Notes: a model not told the origin generated them from the sequence alone. A DNA stretch of 64,000 nt from an uncultured Porphyromonadaceae bacterium (GCA_902493335.1 CABUPJ010000007.1:13727-77726), one strand, 5' to 3'. Shown: positions 1-9,501, counted from the stretch's first letter. Program-made: numbers and translations.

Positions 1-1288
1 TCTTGTTACCGTAGCCTATGAGCCACACGAGCGACACTTCGGCCTTTGTCGGCCCGAACCACCGGCGCCGTTTGGTCGCCTGCCATACATAGTGGCCGTC
101 AATGGGCGTATATTCATAATACTCGCCGCCGAGGTAGCCGACGCCGACAGTGAAATCTATATTGAAACGCCGGGCCATCGGCAGTGAGAAACCATATTCG
201 ACACCGCCGCCATAGTTATATTTATTGCCCATATAGCCCTTGCCGCCAAGCTCGAAGTCATATGTCAGTATCTGTGCATAAATGCCTAAGTGATGCCCGG
301 TGAGAGGCTTTTCGGCAGCCTTGCGGCCAAACCAGCGGCGCATTGCGATATCGCCGCCATAGTAGCGCCAGTAGTTGTGACGGCGGTTCTTGCTCCACCA
401 CGCATACGACCAGTTTGCGTTGACGCTCATCATCCGGCCGAGCCACACCTCGGCGCCGACGCTCGGTATCAGCAGCAGGTCATAGAGCCCGTTGGTCTTA
501 AGCGAAACGTAAAGCGGTCTGCGTGAGACTGATAGGGGGGGGTAATTTGAGCCAATCGTATCGCCTGGCGCTCTGTCTGTGTCGGGTATTATCACCTCCT
601 CAATCTTGACAGGTTCCGGCAAAGGATCTTTCATTGATCCCGACAGCAGTCGCGTTATCTCCTCGAGCGACACATAATTGAACGTCACCGAAGCATATCG
701 CAGCTCCTCGAGCAGAGGCACAATCTCGCGCCATATCCGGCCGCTGCGCGCCCGGCGCAGCCTGTTTATCTTCACCTCGTCCGACCGCGTCGAGTCGCCG
801 AGTATCTTCAAGGCCTCGTCGCGGTGAGAGATATCTGAATTCTCAATCACCTCGGTCAGCGACGACATGCCTTTCACCTCATACATCCGCGCGACATCTT
901 CGGTCAGAGGCACGACACATGCCGTCATCACAAAATCCTCAAGAGCCGCCATGCGTTTTCGGGCAAGCATGACATTCGCTGCCGCCGGCCCTTCGGGCGA
1001 CGCATAGCCGGTATAGATCACACCCGTTATCATTATCGTCGAATCGCGGGCGACCGAGTCAAGGAAACATCTGATACTGTCGAGCGACTCCGCGTTGCGT
1101 CCATAGTTCGCGTCAATATCGCTGCCGTTGACGACAAACGTCACGCTCGACATCATTTTCCACTCAGGCCGACGCGTGGCCTGCGCCGTCATTGCTGACA
1201 GAGCGAGAATACAGCAGACAAGTATGGTCACTAATCTGCCGCACAGAGCGTACGCGGGCGCATGGTATGGTTCAGGTCGATTTTTCAA
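1..1288 (-). CDS. DUF3575 / OmpA-like outer-membrane protein, 3' end beyond window
   Basis: The minus-strand frame stays open to the window edge, so the C-terminus is missing. It encodes an N-terminal hydrophobic signal (VTILVCCILALSA then MTAQA), an OmpA-like stretch (VNGSDIDANYGRN, GYASPEGP) and a C-terminal DUF3575 part (LYVSLKTNGLYDLLLIPSVG, TGHHLGIYAQ, YEYTPIDGHYVWQ). In Bacteroidales, DUF3575 proteins are predicted outer-membrane proteins, often next to fimbrial (Mfa/FimA-type) genes. No such neighbour is visible here because the operon lies to the left. The start is uncertain: a stop precedes the frame at about 1310 and no ATG occurs before the signal peptide. A TTG at 1288 gives a basic N-region followed by the hydrophobic core and is preferred; GTG at 1231 or ATG at 1192 would cut into the signal. 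Family assignment is confident; the exact role is not known. Confidence 0.85.
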   Translation of the reverse strand, partial: MKNRPEPYHAPAYALCGRLVTILVCCILALSAMTAQATRRPEWKMMSSVTFVVNGSDIDANYGRNAESLDSIRCFLDSVARDSTIMITGVIYTGYASPEGPAAANVMLARKRMAALEDFVMTACVVPLTEDVARMYEVKGMSSLTEVIENSDISHRDEALKILGDSTRSDEVKINRLRRARSGRIWREIVPLLEELRYASVTFNYVSLEEITRLLSGSMKDPLPEPVKIEEVIIPDTDRAPGDTIGSNYPPLSVSRRPLYVSLKTNGLYDLLLIPSVGAEVWLGRMMSVNANWSYAWWSKNRRHNYWRYYGGDIAMRRWFGRKAAEKPLTGHHLGIYAQILTYDFELGGKGYMGNKYNYGGGVEYGFSLPMARRFNIDFTVGVGYLGGEYYEYTPIDGHYVWQATKRRRWFGPTKAEVSLVWLIGYGNK

Positions 1289-1640
1289 CTGGTATCGTAA
1301 TGTCTGATGTTCTTAAAAGCTCTCAACGTTTCGCCAACAATCAGGTCATTACTAACAGCAGTTAATGGAAAAAAGAAGAAAGTGATTTTATCGAGGGCCA
1401 AATATAGCACAGATAACTCACACTGCCAAATAAATCGTGCAAAATGTTTAATTTTTTAGCAAATAGTTAACAAAACCTCATCTCCGGCCAGTCTCCGCAC
1501 AAGATAAGTACACCAACATAAACACACAAGAAAACAAGTTTTTATATAGCGATTTATATACCTTATTCTTCACTCATTATATTCTTGATTGTGCATTTAC
1601 AGGCACTAAGCTAATCCATATCTTCCCGAGACTCTCTATT
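1289..1640. other. Intergenic, AT-rich, no gene seen
   Basis: This lies between the start of the DUF3575 gene and the 3' end of the decayed AlbA_2 gene. It is AT-rich without any reading frame that looks coding. I see no clear TAnnTTTG promoter for the leftward gene, and the dispersed repeats found elsewhere are absent. Confidence 0.5.
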
Positions 1641-2949
1641 TCACAACATCACGACCCACATTCCTGCATTATCTTTTCCTTTATGTTTCAACACTCCAAC
1701 TTTCTGCAAAGACGCCAAGTCACGTTCGATCGTGCGCTGGCTCACCGACAACATCTCCGACATCCGCCGTCCGCTTATTGTCGGAGATTGCCTGATAATA
1801 TCCAATATTTTCTGCTGGCGCACAGTCACTTTCATCTCCGACACATCTCCGACAGCCGACACTTCGACAGATGCGAAAATTATAGTCTGAAATTGAGTCG
1901 GTGTCGACTTAAATACAGGTTTAAACTCGTCTTTATATCCGGGAAGAACCATAGTTTCATTACAAATGCGTGTAAGTCCGCTTCCACGCTTTTCCATATA
2001 ATCCAATTGTGCCATAACATTTGCGAGTATCGGATTACGCCTCTCCGATGAAACTTCCTGAATATCTAAATCTTGAATAAGTAAACCATTATACATTCCG
2101 CCAGGAGAAGTGACTGTCAGACGGTCATCATAAATATCGAGATGGACTTCTCCTCCCATTACTGTATAGTCTCGGTGTATAAAATGATTAACTATTGCTT
2201 CGAGAACAGCACGTTCAGCATACTCTGGTTTATCTTTTCGACCGTCGGGTAGCTTTTCCCATCCTCTCCTTGTGTTCGATTTCACAAAATTCATCGCCTC
2301 ACGAAGCAACATCAAAACATTGCCGGTGAATTCGGCATCGTTTATTGCGTCGCCCTTTATCTGACCATTCCATCTCGTACAATACAACCTTGATTGCCAT
2401 AAAGGACAATCATCGGCAAACAAAGAGCCTGCATTGGTAAGGCATCCCGAGTTCGTAACAAGACCAAACGACAAGAGATATTTTTTGTTCCAGTCTTGAC
2501 CCGTACGAACTTTGAATGTATTAGACAATATAGTAAAAGAATAGTCTTCGACCCTATAATCTGTGTGCAATGAATCAAATCAATACCAACCGTACCATTT
2601 GTTCTGCCGTTGCAGGTAAACTCTCATCACCCACACGCACAAAAGCCATACGCTGTCCGTCACCGACATAATAGTAAGGAGTGTAACTGCCCGGCATGAC
2701 TCTCAGTCTGAGTATATCAAGGCCCTCAATTCTATAAGGTAGCATTTCAATATCCGGCAACGGATCCATATAATCACGAATTTTACTGCTGATGATTTCA
2801 CAAACATGCTGTATATTCTCAAGCCCTTTTACAATACCGAATTGCCAAGATAAAAATCTTTCCCGGGCATTATTAATTGCTTCAACATATTCCCAATGAT
2901 AGCGAACAGTAAGCTTCCGCGCCTTATACCGCCGCCCGACCTTACGTCG
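1641..2949 (-). pseudogene. Decayed AlbA_2 (Schlafen-like) ATP-binding transcriptional regulator
   Basis: Two adjoining frames encode one protein of the AlbA_2/HATPase_c_4 family. The 5' part (about 2949-2575) carries AlbA_2 sequence ending in EQMVRLVLI and a stop. The 3' part (from about 2580, preceded by FDSL then HTDYRVEDYSF) continues in another frame through RNPILANVMAQLDYMEKRGSG and a C-terminal DeoR-like winged helix (RQQKILDIIRQSPTISGRRM). Family members normally read ...NRTFDSL... across this junction, so a small deletion has shifted the frame. Further upstream the region around WEYVEAINNARERF looks like a corrupted version of the usual W..VSAFAN..GG segment, and a TAA cuts the frame near 2955 where AT-rich repeat begins. 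The gene appears dead. A sequencing error could explain the shift but not the degraded N-terminus. Confidence 0.75.
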
Positions 2950-3167
2950 TTCTTATGTCCTTGATTGTGCGTTGCTAAAGGAGCGTCGATGTCACCGCAT
3001 GCGAGGTTATGACTAAGTCCGGGACAATCAGAAAAAAACAGCTATGCGTCTCAGACGCGCCGTTGTGGTCGCAAAAAATCCTTATCCATCATATCGGCGC
3101 CTTTCTGTCCTTTTGTCCCCCCTAAATCTCCGCGTGCCTCTTCTGTCATTATGTTCTGCCGTTTCTC

Positions 3168-3198
3168 TTTGCAATATTGAAAAAAACAACTAACTTTG
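3168..3198 (+). promoter_or_regulatory. Bacteroidota-type promoter for the 3224-5969 operon
   Basis: TTTG at 3168-3171, a 19-bp spacer, then TAACTTTG at 3191-3198 match the Bacteroidota sigma-ABfr consensus exactly. The first gene starts 25 bp downstream, and the following genes abut or overlap, so this likely drives all four. Confidence 0.75.
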
Positions 3199-3223
3199 TG
3201 GAAATTAGACTTAAATCTATCCC

Positions 3224-4414
3224 ATGGCCCGATTCAGATACGACAACAAAATCAAGTTTCTCATCATCCTCGCCTCGATACTGCTCATTCTGCTGTGTCT
3301 GTCGGTCATAGCCTGGTTCAGGACCGGCGAAGAGGCCTCGGTCGGCATCTTCTCGCTCGCCGTCACACTCCTCGGCACAATGTTTATCGCCGTCGAACTC
3401 AAAAACGGCCAGGACGTCACCTGCAGCGACATGCTCATCGACCTCAACAACTACTTCCACGACAGCGACCGCCTCATGAAAGTTTACGACGTCCTCGAAC
3501 GCCACGAGACCGCTCCCGACGCCTGCCGCGAACTCTGGAAAGACGTCCGCAGCGTCGAGGTCGCCCACTACTGCACCTTCTTTGAAAACCTCTACCTTCT
3601 CTACCGCCACCACATCGCCGAGATCGAAGACCTCGACGACCTCTTCGGCTACCGCTTCTTCATCTTCGTCAACAACCCCTACATCCAGGAGAACTATATC
3701 CTGCCGACATCGTCGTCTTACGTCCAGATTTTCAAGCTCTACGACGTCTGGACCGCCCACCGGCGCCACAAAGGAGGCCCCGACTGGCGCAACCGCATCC
3801 CATTCAGCAAATATATGTTCTCGCCCGAATATCTCAAAGACCGTCTCTACCTCAACGACCTGTCGATGAAAGAGCCCGACGGGCCGGTGACATTCGAGTC
3901 AAAGGGTAAACAATTCACGCTCAGAGATCTGACATTCGAGAATCTGAGCGAAATACTTGACCTCCAGCGTCAATGCACCGACGCGCTGCCCGACCCCGAC
4001 ATATATTATCCGCTCTCGCGCGGCGAACTGCTCGAATCACTCCACCTCGACATCGTTCCCGGCATCTTCGCTCCCGACGGCCGCCTCGCCGCCGTTGCCG
4101 CCATTGTCATCGACCGTGTCAGCGACCGCAACCTCGCCGAAAGCTCTGACGATGAGAAGAAAACCTCATTCACCTTCGATGCCGTTTTCGTGGCCCCCGA
4201 CTGGCGCGGCTACGGGCTGCAGCGCGTACTCATAGACCGCGCCGCTGAAAAGGCACGCGAGGCCGGAGCAAAGCAGATTCTCGCAACCGTCTCGCCCGAC
4301 AACCGCCACAGCCTCGCCAACTTCACTTCCGCAGGCTATGAAATCACGGCGACAGTCAGCAAGTACGGAGGCCTGACACGCAACATTCTCCGCTATAATC
4401 TCACGGCCAGCTGA
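3224..4414 (+). CDS. Membrane-anchored GNAT N-acetyltransferase fusion
   Basis: The 396-residue protein has one strong membrane segment at about residues 10-31 and a second hydrophobic stretch near 42-57. A helical cytoplasmic-looking region to about residue 200 follows, reminiscent of DUF4760-type proteins. A C-terminal GNAT acetyltransferase domain spans about 225-396. The acetyl-CoA loop is visible as VAPDWRGYGLQRVLID, followed by the typical late motif NRHSLANFTSAGYE. GNAT enzymes move an acetyl group from acetyl-CoA to an amine; the acceptor here cannot be told. It heads an operon: the next gene starts 1 bp after its stop. Fusion of a membrane module to GNAT is unusual and suggests acetylation at or near the membrane. 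The acetyltransferase assignment is firm; the N-terminal domain name is tentative. Confidence 0.8.
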   Translation: MARFRYDNKIKFLIILASILLILLCLSVIAWFRTGEEASVGIFSLAVTLLGTMFIAVELKNGQDVTCSDMLIDLNNYFHDSDRLMKVYDVLERHETAPDACRELWKDVRSVEVAHYCTFFENLYLLYRHHIAEIEDLDDLFGYRFFIFVNNPYIQENYILPTSSSYVQIFKLYDVWTAHRRHKGGPDWRNRIPFSKYMFSPEYLKDRLYLNDLSMKEPDGPVTFESKGKQFTLRDLTFENLSEILDLQRQCTDALPDPDIYYPLSRGELLESLHLDIVPGIFAPDGRLAAVAAIVIDRVSDRNLAESSDDEKKTSFTFDAVFVAPDWRGYGLQRVLIDRAAEKAREAGAKQILATVSPDNRHSLANFTSAGYEITATVSKYGGLTRNILRYNLTAS

Positions 4415-4415
4415 C

Positions 4416-4880
4416 ATGAGCAAATCCGACAGATACCGTTCGCCGCTGTATGACGCGGGCGACGACCGCGCTGACGTAGCCCGTCACCTCAGCGACTACT
4501 ACTGGAACATCGTCATGCCCGAATATCTCGACGACTCCGACTCGCGGGAGCGCCTGTTCCACTGGACCTCAGTCGCCGTGCGGCTCGATCCCGACAGCCA
4601 TTCTTTCCGCATGGGATGGCTGTATGCCGACGGCATCGGCTGTCGCCGCGACACCGACAAGGCAGTCGATTTCTTCACCGACGCCTACTGCTCGGGCGAC
4701 TGGCGGGGAGCCGGAGCCATAGCAAAAATGCTCAAGGAATATCTCGAAAACAACCCCGGCCTCGACGCCGCAGACCGCCGCGAGTGTGAGCGCGAGATAA
4801 GCGACTGGCACAAGCGCGCCGACCTCCTCCGCGACGAACAGTTCGACCGCATAATCAGCCACATTGACAGACAAGATTAG
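4416..4880 (+). CDS. Small Sel1/TPR-like protein, unknown role
   Basis: This is a 154-residue soluble protein with no signal peptide. Residues about 60-100 (FRMGWLYADGIGCRRDTDKA then FFTDAY) look like one Sel1-type repeat, the alpha-alpha hairpin (about 36 residues) that mediates protein contacts. The remainder is helical and charged. It starts 1 bp after the GNAT gene and ends 2 bp before the nitroreductase gene, so it is co-transcribed with them. I do not recognise a specific family, and one Sel1 repeat gives no function. Confidence 0.7.
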   Translation: MSKSDRYRSPLYDAGDDRADVARHLSDYYWNIVMPEYLDDSDSRERLFHWTSVAVRLDPDSHSFRMGWLYADGIGCRRDTDKAVDFFTDAYCSGDWRGAGAIAKMLKEYLENNPGLDAADRRECEREISDWHKRADLLRDEQFDRIISHIDRQD

Positions 4881-4882
4881 TC

Positions 4883-5446
4883 ATGACCGATACATCACAC
4901 CCCAACGAAACCCTCTCGACCATCTTCAGCCGCTCGAGCTACCGCGGCCTCTTCACCTGCACACCCGTGCCGCGCCACGACCTTGAGACCATTCTCCGCG
5001 CAGGCATCGCCGCACCCTCGGGATGCAACCGCCAGACAACGGCCTTCGTCGCCGTCGACGATCCCGACAGAGTCGCCCGGATAAAACAGATATTCCGACG
5101 TCCGTCATGCGACACCGCTCCGGCCTTCATCCTCATTTTCACCCGTGAGATTCCCGGTGTCGACGGCCATAACTACAACATCGAAGACTTCTCGGCCGCC
5201 GTCGAGAACATGCTCCTCGCCATCAAGTCGCTTGGCTATGAATCATGCTGGTATCAGGGCGGCATACGCAACTGTCTCGAGCCTCTGAGAGCCGCCGTCA
5301 GAATGCCTGACCCATACCGTCTTATCTGCCTCCTTCCAGTCGGCGTCGCAGCCGAGCCCCTGCACAATGCCGCCGAAAAGAAACCCTTTGGAGAGCGTGC
5401 CTGGTTCAATGAATACACTCCCGACCCACCGCAATCTCATGTCTGA
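4883..5446 (+). CDS. Nitroreductase-family flavoprotein
   Basis: The 187-residue length and layout fit the FMN-dependent nitroreductase family. An N-terminal SRSSYRGLF segment corresponds to the usual R.S.R.F FMN-contacting start, AAPSGCNRQTTAFVAV to the conserved APS..N.QPW..., and a central helix DFSAAVENMLLAIKSLGYESCW to the G.a..n.lLaA..lGlg.cw signature. These enzymes use NAD(P)H to reduce nitro, quinone or enone groups; the physiological substrate is not deducible. It lies third in the operon, and its last 8 bp overlap the start of the O6-alkylguanine transferase gene. Confidence 0.8.
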   Translation: MTDTSHPNETLSTIFSRSSYRGLFTCTPVPRHDLETILRAGIAAPSGCNRQTTAFVAVDDPDRVARIKQIFRRPSCDTAPAFILIFTREIPGVDGHNYNIEDFSAAVENMLLAIKSLGYESCWYQGGIRNCLEPLRAAVRMPDPYRLICLLPVGVAAEPLHNAAEKKPFGERAWFNEYTPDPPQSHV

Positions 5447-5969
5447 CAATGTCATAACAACCCGCGTCTACGACGCCCCCTGCGGACGCCTCGTACTCGG
5501 CTCCTTCGGCGGCAGCCTATGCATGTGCGACTGGCTTACAGGACAGCGTCACGACCTTATCGTCAGGCGTCTGACGCGCAATCTCGGCGCCTGCTTTGCC
5601 GAAGGCACGTCGCCCCTGCTCGAAACAGCCGTAGCGCAGCTCGACGAATATTTCTCGGGGCGACGTCGTGTTTTCGACCTGCCCCTGCTCTTCACCGGCA
5701 CAGAATTTCAGAAAGCCGTCTGGCAACGGCTCATGACTATACCCTATGGCGAGACAATATCATACGGCGCAATGGCCGCCGGCTTAGGCATGCCCAAAGC
5801 CGTCCGCGCGGTCGCCAACGCCAACGGCGCCAATGCCATATCTATCTTTGCTCCCTGTCATCGCGTCATAGGCGCCGACCGTTCGCTCACAGGCTATGGC
5901 GGCGGCCTCGCCGTCAAACGTTACCTCCTCGACCTCGAGCGCGGCCGCCCCTCCCTCTCCTCTTTCTGA
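5439..5969 (+). CDS. ogt: Methylated-DNA--[protein]-cysteine S-methyltransferase
   Basis: This DNA repair protein takes the methyl group from O6-methylguanine onto its own cysteine and is consumed. The 176-residue product has an N-terminal ribonuclease-like domain and a C-terminal active domain with FQKAVWQRLMTIPYGETISYG, the Arg-finger helix (AVRAVANANGANAISIF) and the PCHRV active site, with acceptor Cys140. The start at 5439 (MSDNVITTRV) overlaps the nitroreductase stop by 8 bp; earlier in-frame ATGs at 5367 and 5409 would intrude further into that gene. It is the last gene of the operon, convergent with the nuclease gene at 5989. Pairing with nitroreductase fits a role against alkylating or nitroso compounds, but that is inference. 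Confidence 0.92.
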   Translation: MSDNVITTRVYDAPCGRLVLGSFGGSLCMCDWLTGQRHDLIVRRLTRNLGACFAEGTSPLLETAVAQLDEYFSGRRRVFDLPLLFTGTEFQKAVWQRLMTIPYGETISYGAMAAGLGMPKAVRAVANANGANAISIFAPCHRVIGADRSLTGYGGGLAVKRYLLDLERGRPSLSSF

Positions 5970-5988
5970 GTGTGAGCAACAGGCAGGT

Positions 5989-7044
5989 CTATTCCTCTTG
6001 TGAATCTTTCAGTCGATAATACTCTTTAGCCACTGCTATCGCCCTTTGCAATTTTTCTGACAGCAACTTCTTATCCGGCAATTTAGTATAGTATTGGGCT
6101 ACTCTTATGGGAGAATCATCATCAAGCATAAGATATTCAATATGTTCGGTATTACCTTCCGAGCATAGAATTAAACCTATGGGCGAGTCTTCTCCTTCTC
6201 TGCGATCATGTCGATTCAGGTAGCGTAAATACAATAGCATCTGACCCTCATAAGCAGGCTTGAATTTACCGAGTTTGAGATCAATCGCTACCAGTCGCCT
6301 TAAACCCCGGTGATAAAACAATAAATCCAGCTTATAATCCACTCCGTCTACAGAAATTCGTTTCTGTCGGTCTACAAAAGCGAAGTCTGAGCCGAACTCT
6401 TTCAGGAACAACTGAATCTGATCCAGTATAGCGGTTTCAAGTTCGTTCTCACTAAATATATCCGGCAATCCTAACATATCAAGAAAATAGCTGCTCCTGA
6501 ATACCATATCCGGTTGTATCTCGTTTTTCTCCTTGGATTTTTCCAGTTCAGCCTTTATTACTTCGTCTGGCTTACGACTTATAGCAGTCCGCTCGAATAA
6601 TTGCGCATCAATTTTGTCGTCAAGTGTACGCGTTGACCAATGCTCAAGGCGGCACATCTCCATATAGAACCGGCGTGCAAGAGCGTTCGGTACTGCCATT
6701 AAGGACCTTAAATGCGTCCAGCTTAATTGTGTACGCACTGCGTACAATATCTCGTCTTCGCTGAAAGTGTACGCAGCGCGTACACAATGTTGAAGTTTCT
6801 GATAGCCCCAGCCACTTCCATATTTAGTTTTCAATCTTTGAGACAAGCGTTTAAGTACCTGGTCTCCGTAATCTGCCCTTTTGTTGAGTAGGACATCTTC
6901 TTTGATTCGTTTACCGACATTCCAGTTCATCATGGATGCTTCGGAATTTACATATACAGCAACCCGATAACGGGCTTGCTCTATGATGTTGCAGACATCA
7001 TCATAGAGCTGAATCTCGAGATTGGGGTCTATTTCTTGTGTCAT
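5989..7044 (-). CDS. YhcG/DUF1016-type PDDEXK nuclease-domain protein
   Basis: The 351-residue protein matches the DUF1016 family. The N-terminal helical domain carries ARYRVAVYVNSEASMMNWNVG and the repeat-like KTKYGSGWGYQKLQHCVRAA. The C-terminal PDDEXK nuclease fold shows YKLDLLFYHRGLRRLVAIDL then KLGKFKPAYEGQM, giving catalytic D, D and K in the D...D.K arrangement, and finally IGLILCSEGN. Relatives are found near restriction and defence genes and transposons, and a role in DNA cleavage or repair is presumed. Here it is a lone gene between convergent and unrelated neighbours, with a possible -7 box (TAGTTTTG) at 7064-7071 on the minus strand. Codon use is less GC-rich than the flanks, consistent with acquisition by transfer. 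Family is sure; function is not established. Confidence 0.88.
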   Translation of the reverse strand: MTQEIDPNLEIQLYDDVCNIIEQARYRVAVYVNSEASMMNWNVGKRIKEDVLLNKRADYGDQVLKRLSQRLKTKYGSGWGYQKLQHCVRAAYTFSEDEILYAVRTQLSWTHLRSLMAVPNALARRFYMEMCRLEHWSTRTLDDKIDAQLFERTAISRKPDEVIKAELEKSKEKNEIQPDMVFRSSYFLDMLGLPDIFSENELETAILDQIQLFLKEFGSDFAFVDRQKRISVDGVDYKLDLLFYHRGLRRLVAIDLKLGKFKPAYEGQMLLYLRYLNRHDRREGEDSPIGLILCSEGNTEHIEYLMLDDDSPIRVAQYYTKLPDKKLLSEKLQRAIAVAKEYYRLKDSQEE

Positions 7045-7107
7045 CGTAATCGTTTTACCTATGCAAAACTACGAATTTTCTGTAAGATATTCCCATGATT
7101 TTGAGAA

Positions 7108-8595
7108 TTATCTATTATTCGTTCGTTTGCCTCTCCTTCGCCTGAGCGCGAGCAACAGGCCCGTGACGAGACTCCAGGCAGCCGCCACGCCGGCGATGAA
7201 GACGAAAAACCATGTCGCCGCATTGCCGAAGTAGATGCGCCCGGTATGCACCTCGAGCGCGACATTAGCCAGCGACATCGGCAGCGCCTCCAAAGCCTCG
7301 GGCTGTGCAGGCAGCGCTCCTGCGATGACACCGCGGTCAAAGGTCACGATACAAGCCTCTCTCCTCCTGCCGAAATCAGCACTATATCCCGACACTGCCG
7401 TGCGTCCGAACGGAGGACCCGGCTTCGGTGACACAGCCTCACCGGTGAAATAATCCCTCACGTCACCCGTCGCGCTGTTCCACACAAACATACCGCTGAA
7501 CGAGCCTACGAGCCACCGGTCCTCCTCTCCGCTCTCGAAAACGTTCAGACCCATAACGCTCACAGGCGGCTGGCTTTCAAGCCGCTGAGGCCGAGCGCGC
7601 AGCGACGTCAGAGCATAAAAGCCTTCTGATGTCGACAGCAGCCAACGGCCGCCGGTCTCGTCGTAGCGCACCATCCTCAGACGGTCATGCCACGGATTGC
7701 CGGCATCCTCTCCCCGCTCGAGTTTCGTTTTCGCCGTCGCGAGAGCTATCAGCACCGGCGGACGCAGACACCATCCGGTCACACATATCGTCAGCGTCAG
7801 CGCAATCGTGTAGAGACCCGTCCGGTTGTGCCACGACAGGGTGCGGCGCAGCGTCGTCACTAATCGCGGAGTCGGCCCGCGCCGTCTGATGCGCCGGGGC
7901 AACAGCGTTATCATCAGGCCTGTCACACAAAGGAATATAAGTATCGCAGCAACCGCGTCGGCTACCAGTATACCCGGCAGTCCGAAGAGCTGACCGCTGT
8001 GAAACAGCCACACGGTTCTGAACGCGCTCAGCCCGCGCCGCTCACCGCCATCGGGCGCCGCAAGAATGATTTTCTCGAACTCCCGCCACGGCCTGACGGC
8101 CACATACACAGCCGAGCGCCCGACAACCACAAGCGTATCGCCCCTGACCGTAGCGTCGCTGAAAACCTCGCCCCCGTCAAGTCCGCTCTCAACAGGCTGC
8201 CAGTTTACGGCGCCACACTCGCGGCGGTAAAGCCCCGTCGTCGCCACGGCGAAAAGCGTTCCGTCATCTGTTTTCACGAGTGCCCTTACATTACGGTGAT
8301 GCGCCGCATCGGGTATGCCGGCGTTATAATCGGCAAACGAACGCCCGGCGCTGTCTGTCAGCCAAATGCCGTTTCGGCCATAGATGGCAATCCGGCCGTC
8401 TGAAATGGCCGTCGTGCCACGCAGCAGTCCGCCGTTCCAGTCTTTATAACGGTAGAATGGCGGCAGCAGAGCGCGACTCACCTCGCAGTCGGCAAGCGCG
8501 TCTGTGTGGTTGAGCATAATGCCCGACACACAGAACATCACCAGGAAGAAGCAGACACCTAATGACGACAGTTTATGCTGGCGGCGGAGATTCAC
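7108..8595 (-). CDS. PepSY-associated transmembrane protein of the haem locus
   Basis: The 495-residue inner-membrane protein has an N-terminal segment (LGVCFFLVMFCVSGIMLNH), a periplasmic region, two central segments (about 205-235 and 262-282) and a C-terminal one (about 460-485), the layout of PepSY-TM proteins. In Bacteroidota such proteins accompany TonB receptors for haem or siderophores (for example XusC in the xenosiderophore system) and are thought to reduce or release iron at the inner membrane. It follows the 8639-9499 membrane-protein gene by 43 bp. A TATCTTTG box lies at 8621-8628 on the minus strand, so it may also have its own promoter. The role in iron handling comes from context. 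Confidence 0.8.
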   Translation of the reverse strand: MNLRRQHKLSSLGVCFFLVMFCVSGIMLNHTDALADCEVSRALLPPFYRYKDWNGGLLRGTTAISDGRIAIYGRNGIWLTDSAGRSFADYNAGIPDAAHHRNVRALVKTDDGTLFAVATTGLYRRECGAVNWQPVESGLDGGEVFSDATVRGDTLVVVGRSAVYVAVRPWREFEKIILAAPDGGERRGLSAFRTVWLFHSGQLFGLPGILVADAVAAILIFLCVTGLMITLLPRRIRRRGPTPRLVTTLRRTLSWHNRTGLYTIALTLTICVTGWCLRPPVLIALATAKTKLERGEDAGNPWHDRLRMVRYDETGGRWLLSTSEGFYALTSLRARPQRLESQPPVSVMGLNVFESGEEDRWLVGSFSGMFVWNSATGDVRDYFTGEAVSPKPGPPFGRTAVSGYSADFGRRREACIVTFDRGVIAGALPAQPEALEALPMSLANVALEVHTGRIYFGNAATWFFVFIAGVAAAWSLVTGLLLALRRRRGKRTNNR

Positions 8596-8638
8596 AGACG
8601 CTTACTTTTTATCGACAGCACAAAGATACTGATTTTAT

Positions 8639-9499
8639 TCAGTTCTTTTTAAACGCGGCATATAGCGTGTATCCTCCGAGGGCGGCAAACAGCACCGCGA
8701 GCGCCGTCATGACTCCGACATGTTCCATCGGCTCGATCCATATCTCCTTCATGATTCCTATATGGCCGAGCACCTCCACAAAGGTCCAGAATGTCAGCAC
8801 CGTTGCTATCGACATCCTGATATTGGCTCCCCACGAGGCTATGCGCAGCTGTTTCAGGAAGATAAACATCGACCCGATGAGACAGCCGACTGCAATCGCC
8901 AAGGTCACCGGATGGGTGTCGCCCAGGAATTCGGTGTCATAGCAGAACATCAGCAGCACATAGCACACCCACATCATCAGGTTAAGCTCCATAAAGGTCA
9001 CTATCGACGTGTGGCGCGTTACAGGCCGCGCGACGATGATGTCGCGACGGCTTCCGAAAAGCTTTTTCTGACACCAGTTGAAGAAGTTGCAGCCCGAGCG
9101 TATGCTGAACAAATAGAGCAGCAGAAACATCACCATGAAGCCGAACGTCGCCGGCAGTATCAGATACTCGGGTTGTGTCACCTTGCCGGTCAGCTCGTCG
9201 ACATAGGGCTGCATGCCGTAGCGGTCGGCGTAATACTGGAAAAGGAATTCGACCCAGCCTGTCCAGAACAGCAGACCGCCGAAGAGGCCGCAGAGAGTCT
9301 GTTTGAGATCGCCTCTGACAAAAACGCCCGTGACAGTGATGAGCAGCCCGGCGAGACCGAGCAGAAACGCGCATACATGCAGCGCCGCCGGCTCGAGCCA
9401 GTGTTCCATCAGTATCATCGCCGCGTGCCCCAGGGGCATCGTGAACAAAACCAGGAGAAATGAGGCAATTGCCTTGCCCGGATATTTTTTTGTTGCCAT
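8639..9499 (-). CDS. Polytopic inner-membrane protein of the haem operon
   Basis: The 286-residue protein has about seven to eight hydrophobic segments (for example ASFLLVLFTMPLGHAAMI, FGFMVMFLLLYLF, MWVCYVLLMFCYD, VMTALAVLFAALGGY) and short polar loops. I do not recognise a characterised family. Its start (MATKKYPGK, ATG at 9499) lies only 2 bp after the stop of the TonB receptor gene, so it is co-translated with it. An upstream in-frame start at 9559 would lie inside that gene and is rejected. Position between a TonB receptor and a PepSY protein argues for a role in passing haem or iron across the inner membrane, or in energising uptake; this is inference. Confidence 0.75.
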   Translation of the reverse strand: MATKKYPGKAIASFLLVLFTMPLGHAAMILMEHWLEPAALHVCAFLLGLAGLLITVTGVFVRGDLKQTLCGLFGGLLFWTGWVEFLFQYYADRYGMQPYVDELTGKVTQPEYLILPATFGFMVMFLLLYLFSIRSGCNFFNWCQKKLFGSRRDIIVARPVTRHTSIVTFMELNLMMWVCYVLLMFCYDTEFLGDTHPVTLAIAVGCLIGSMFIFLKQLRIASWGANIRMSIATVLTFWTFVEVLGHIGIMKEIWIEPMEHVGVMTALAVLFAALGGYTLYAAFKKN

Positions 9500-9501
9500 A
9501 A

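Noticed and set aside
5367..5438. Longer N-terminus for the O6-alkylguanine transferase
   Set aside because: It would overlap the nitroreductase gene by 80 bp and adds no family-like sequence; the ATG at 5439 gives the normal length.
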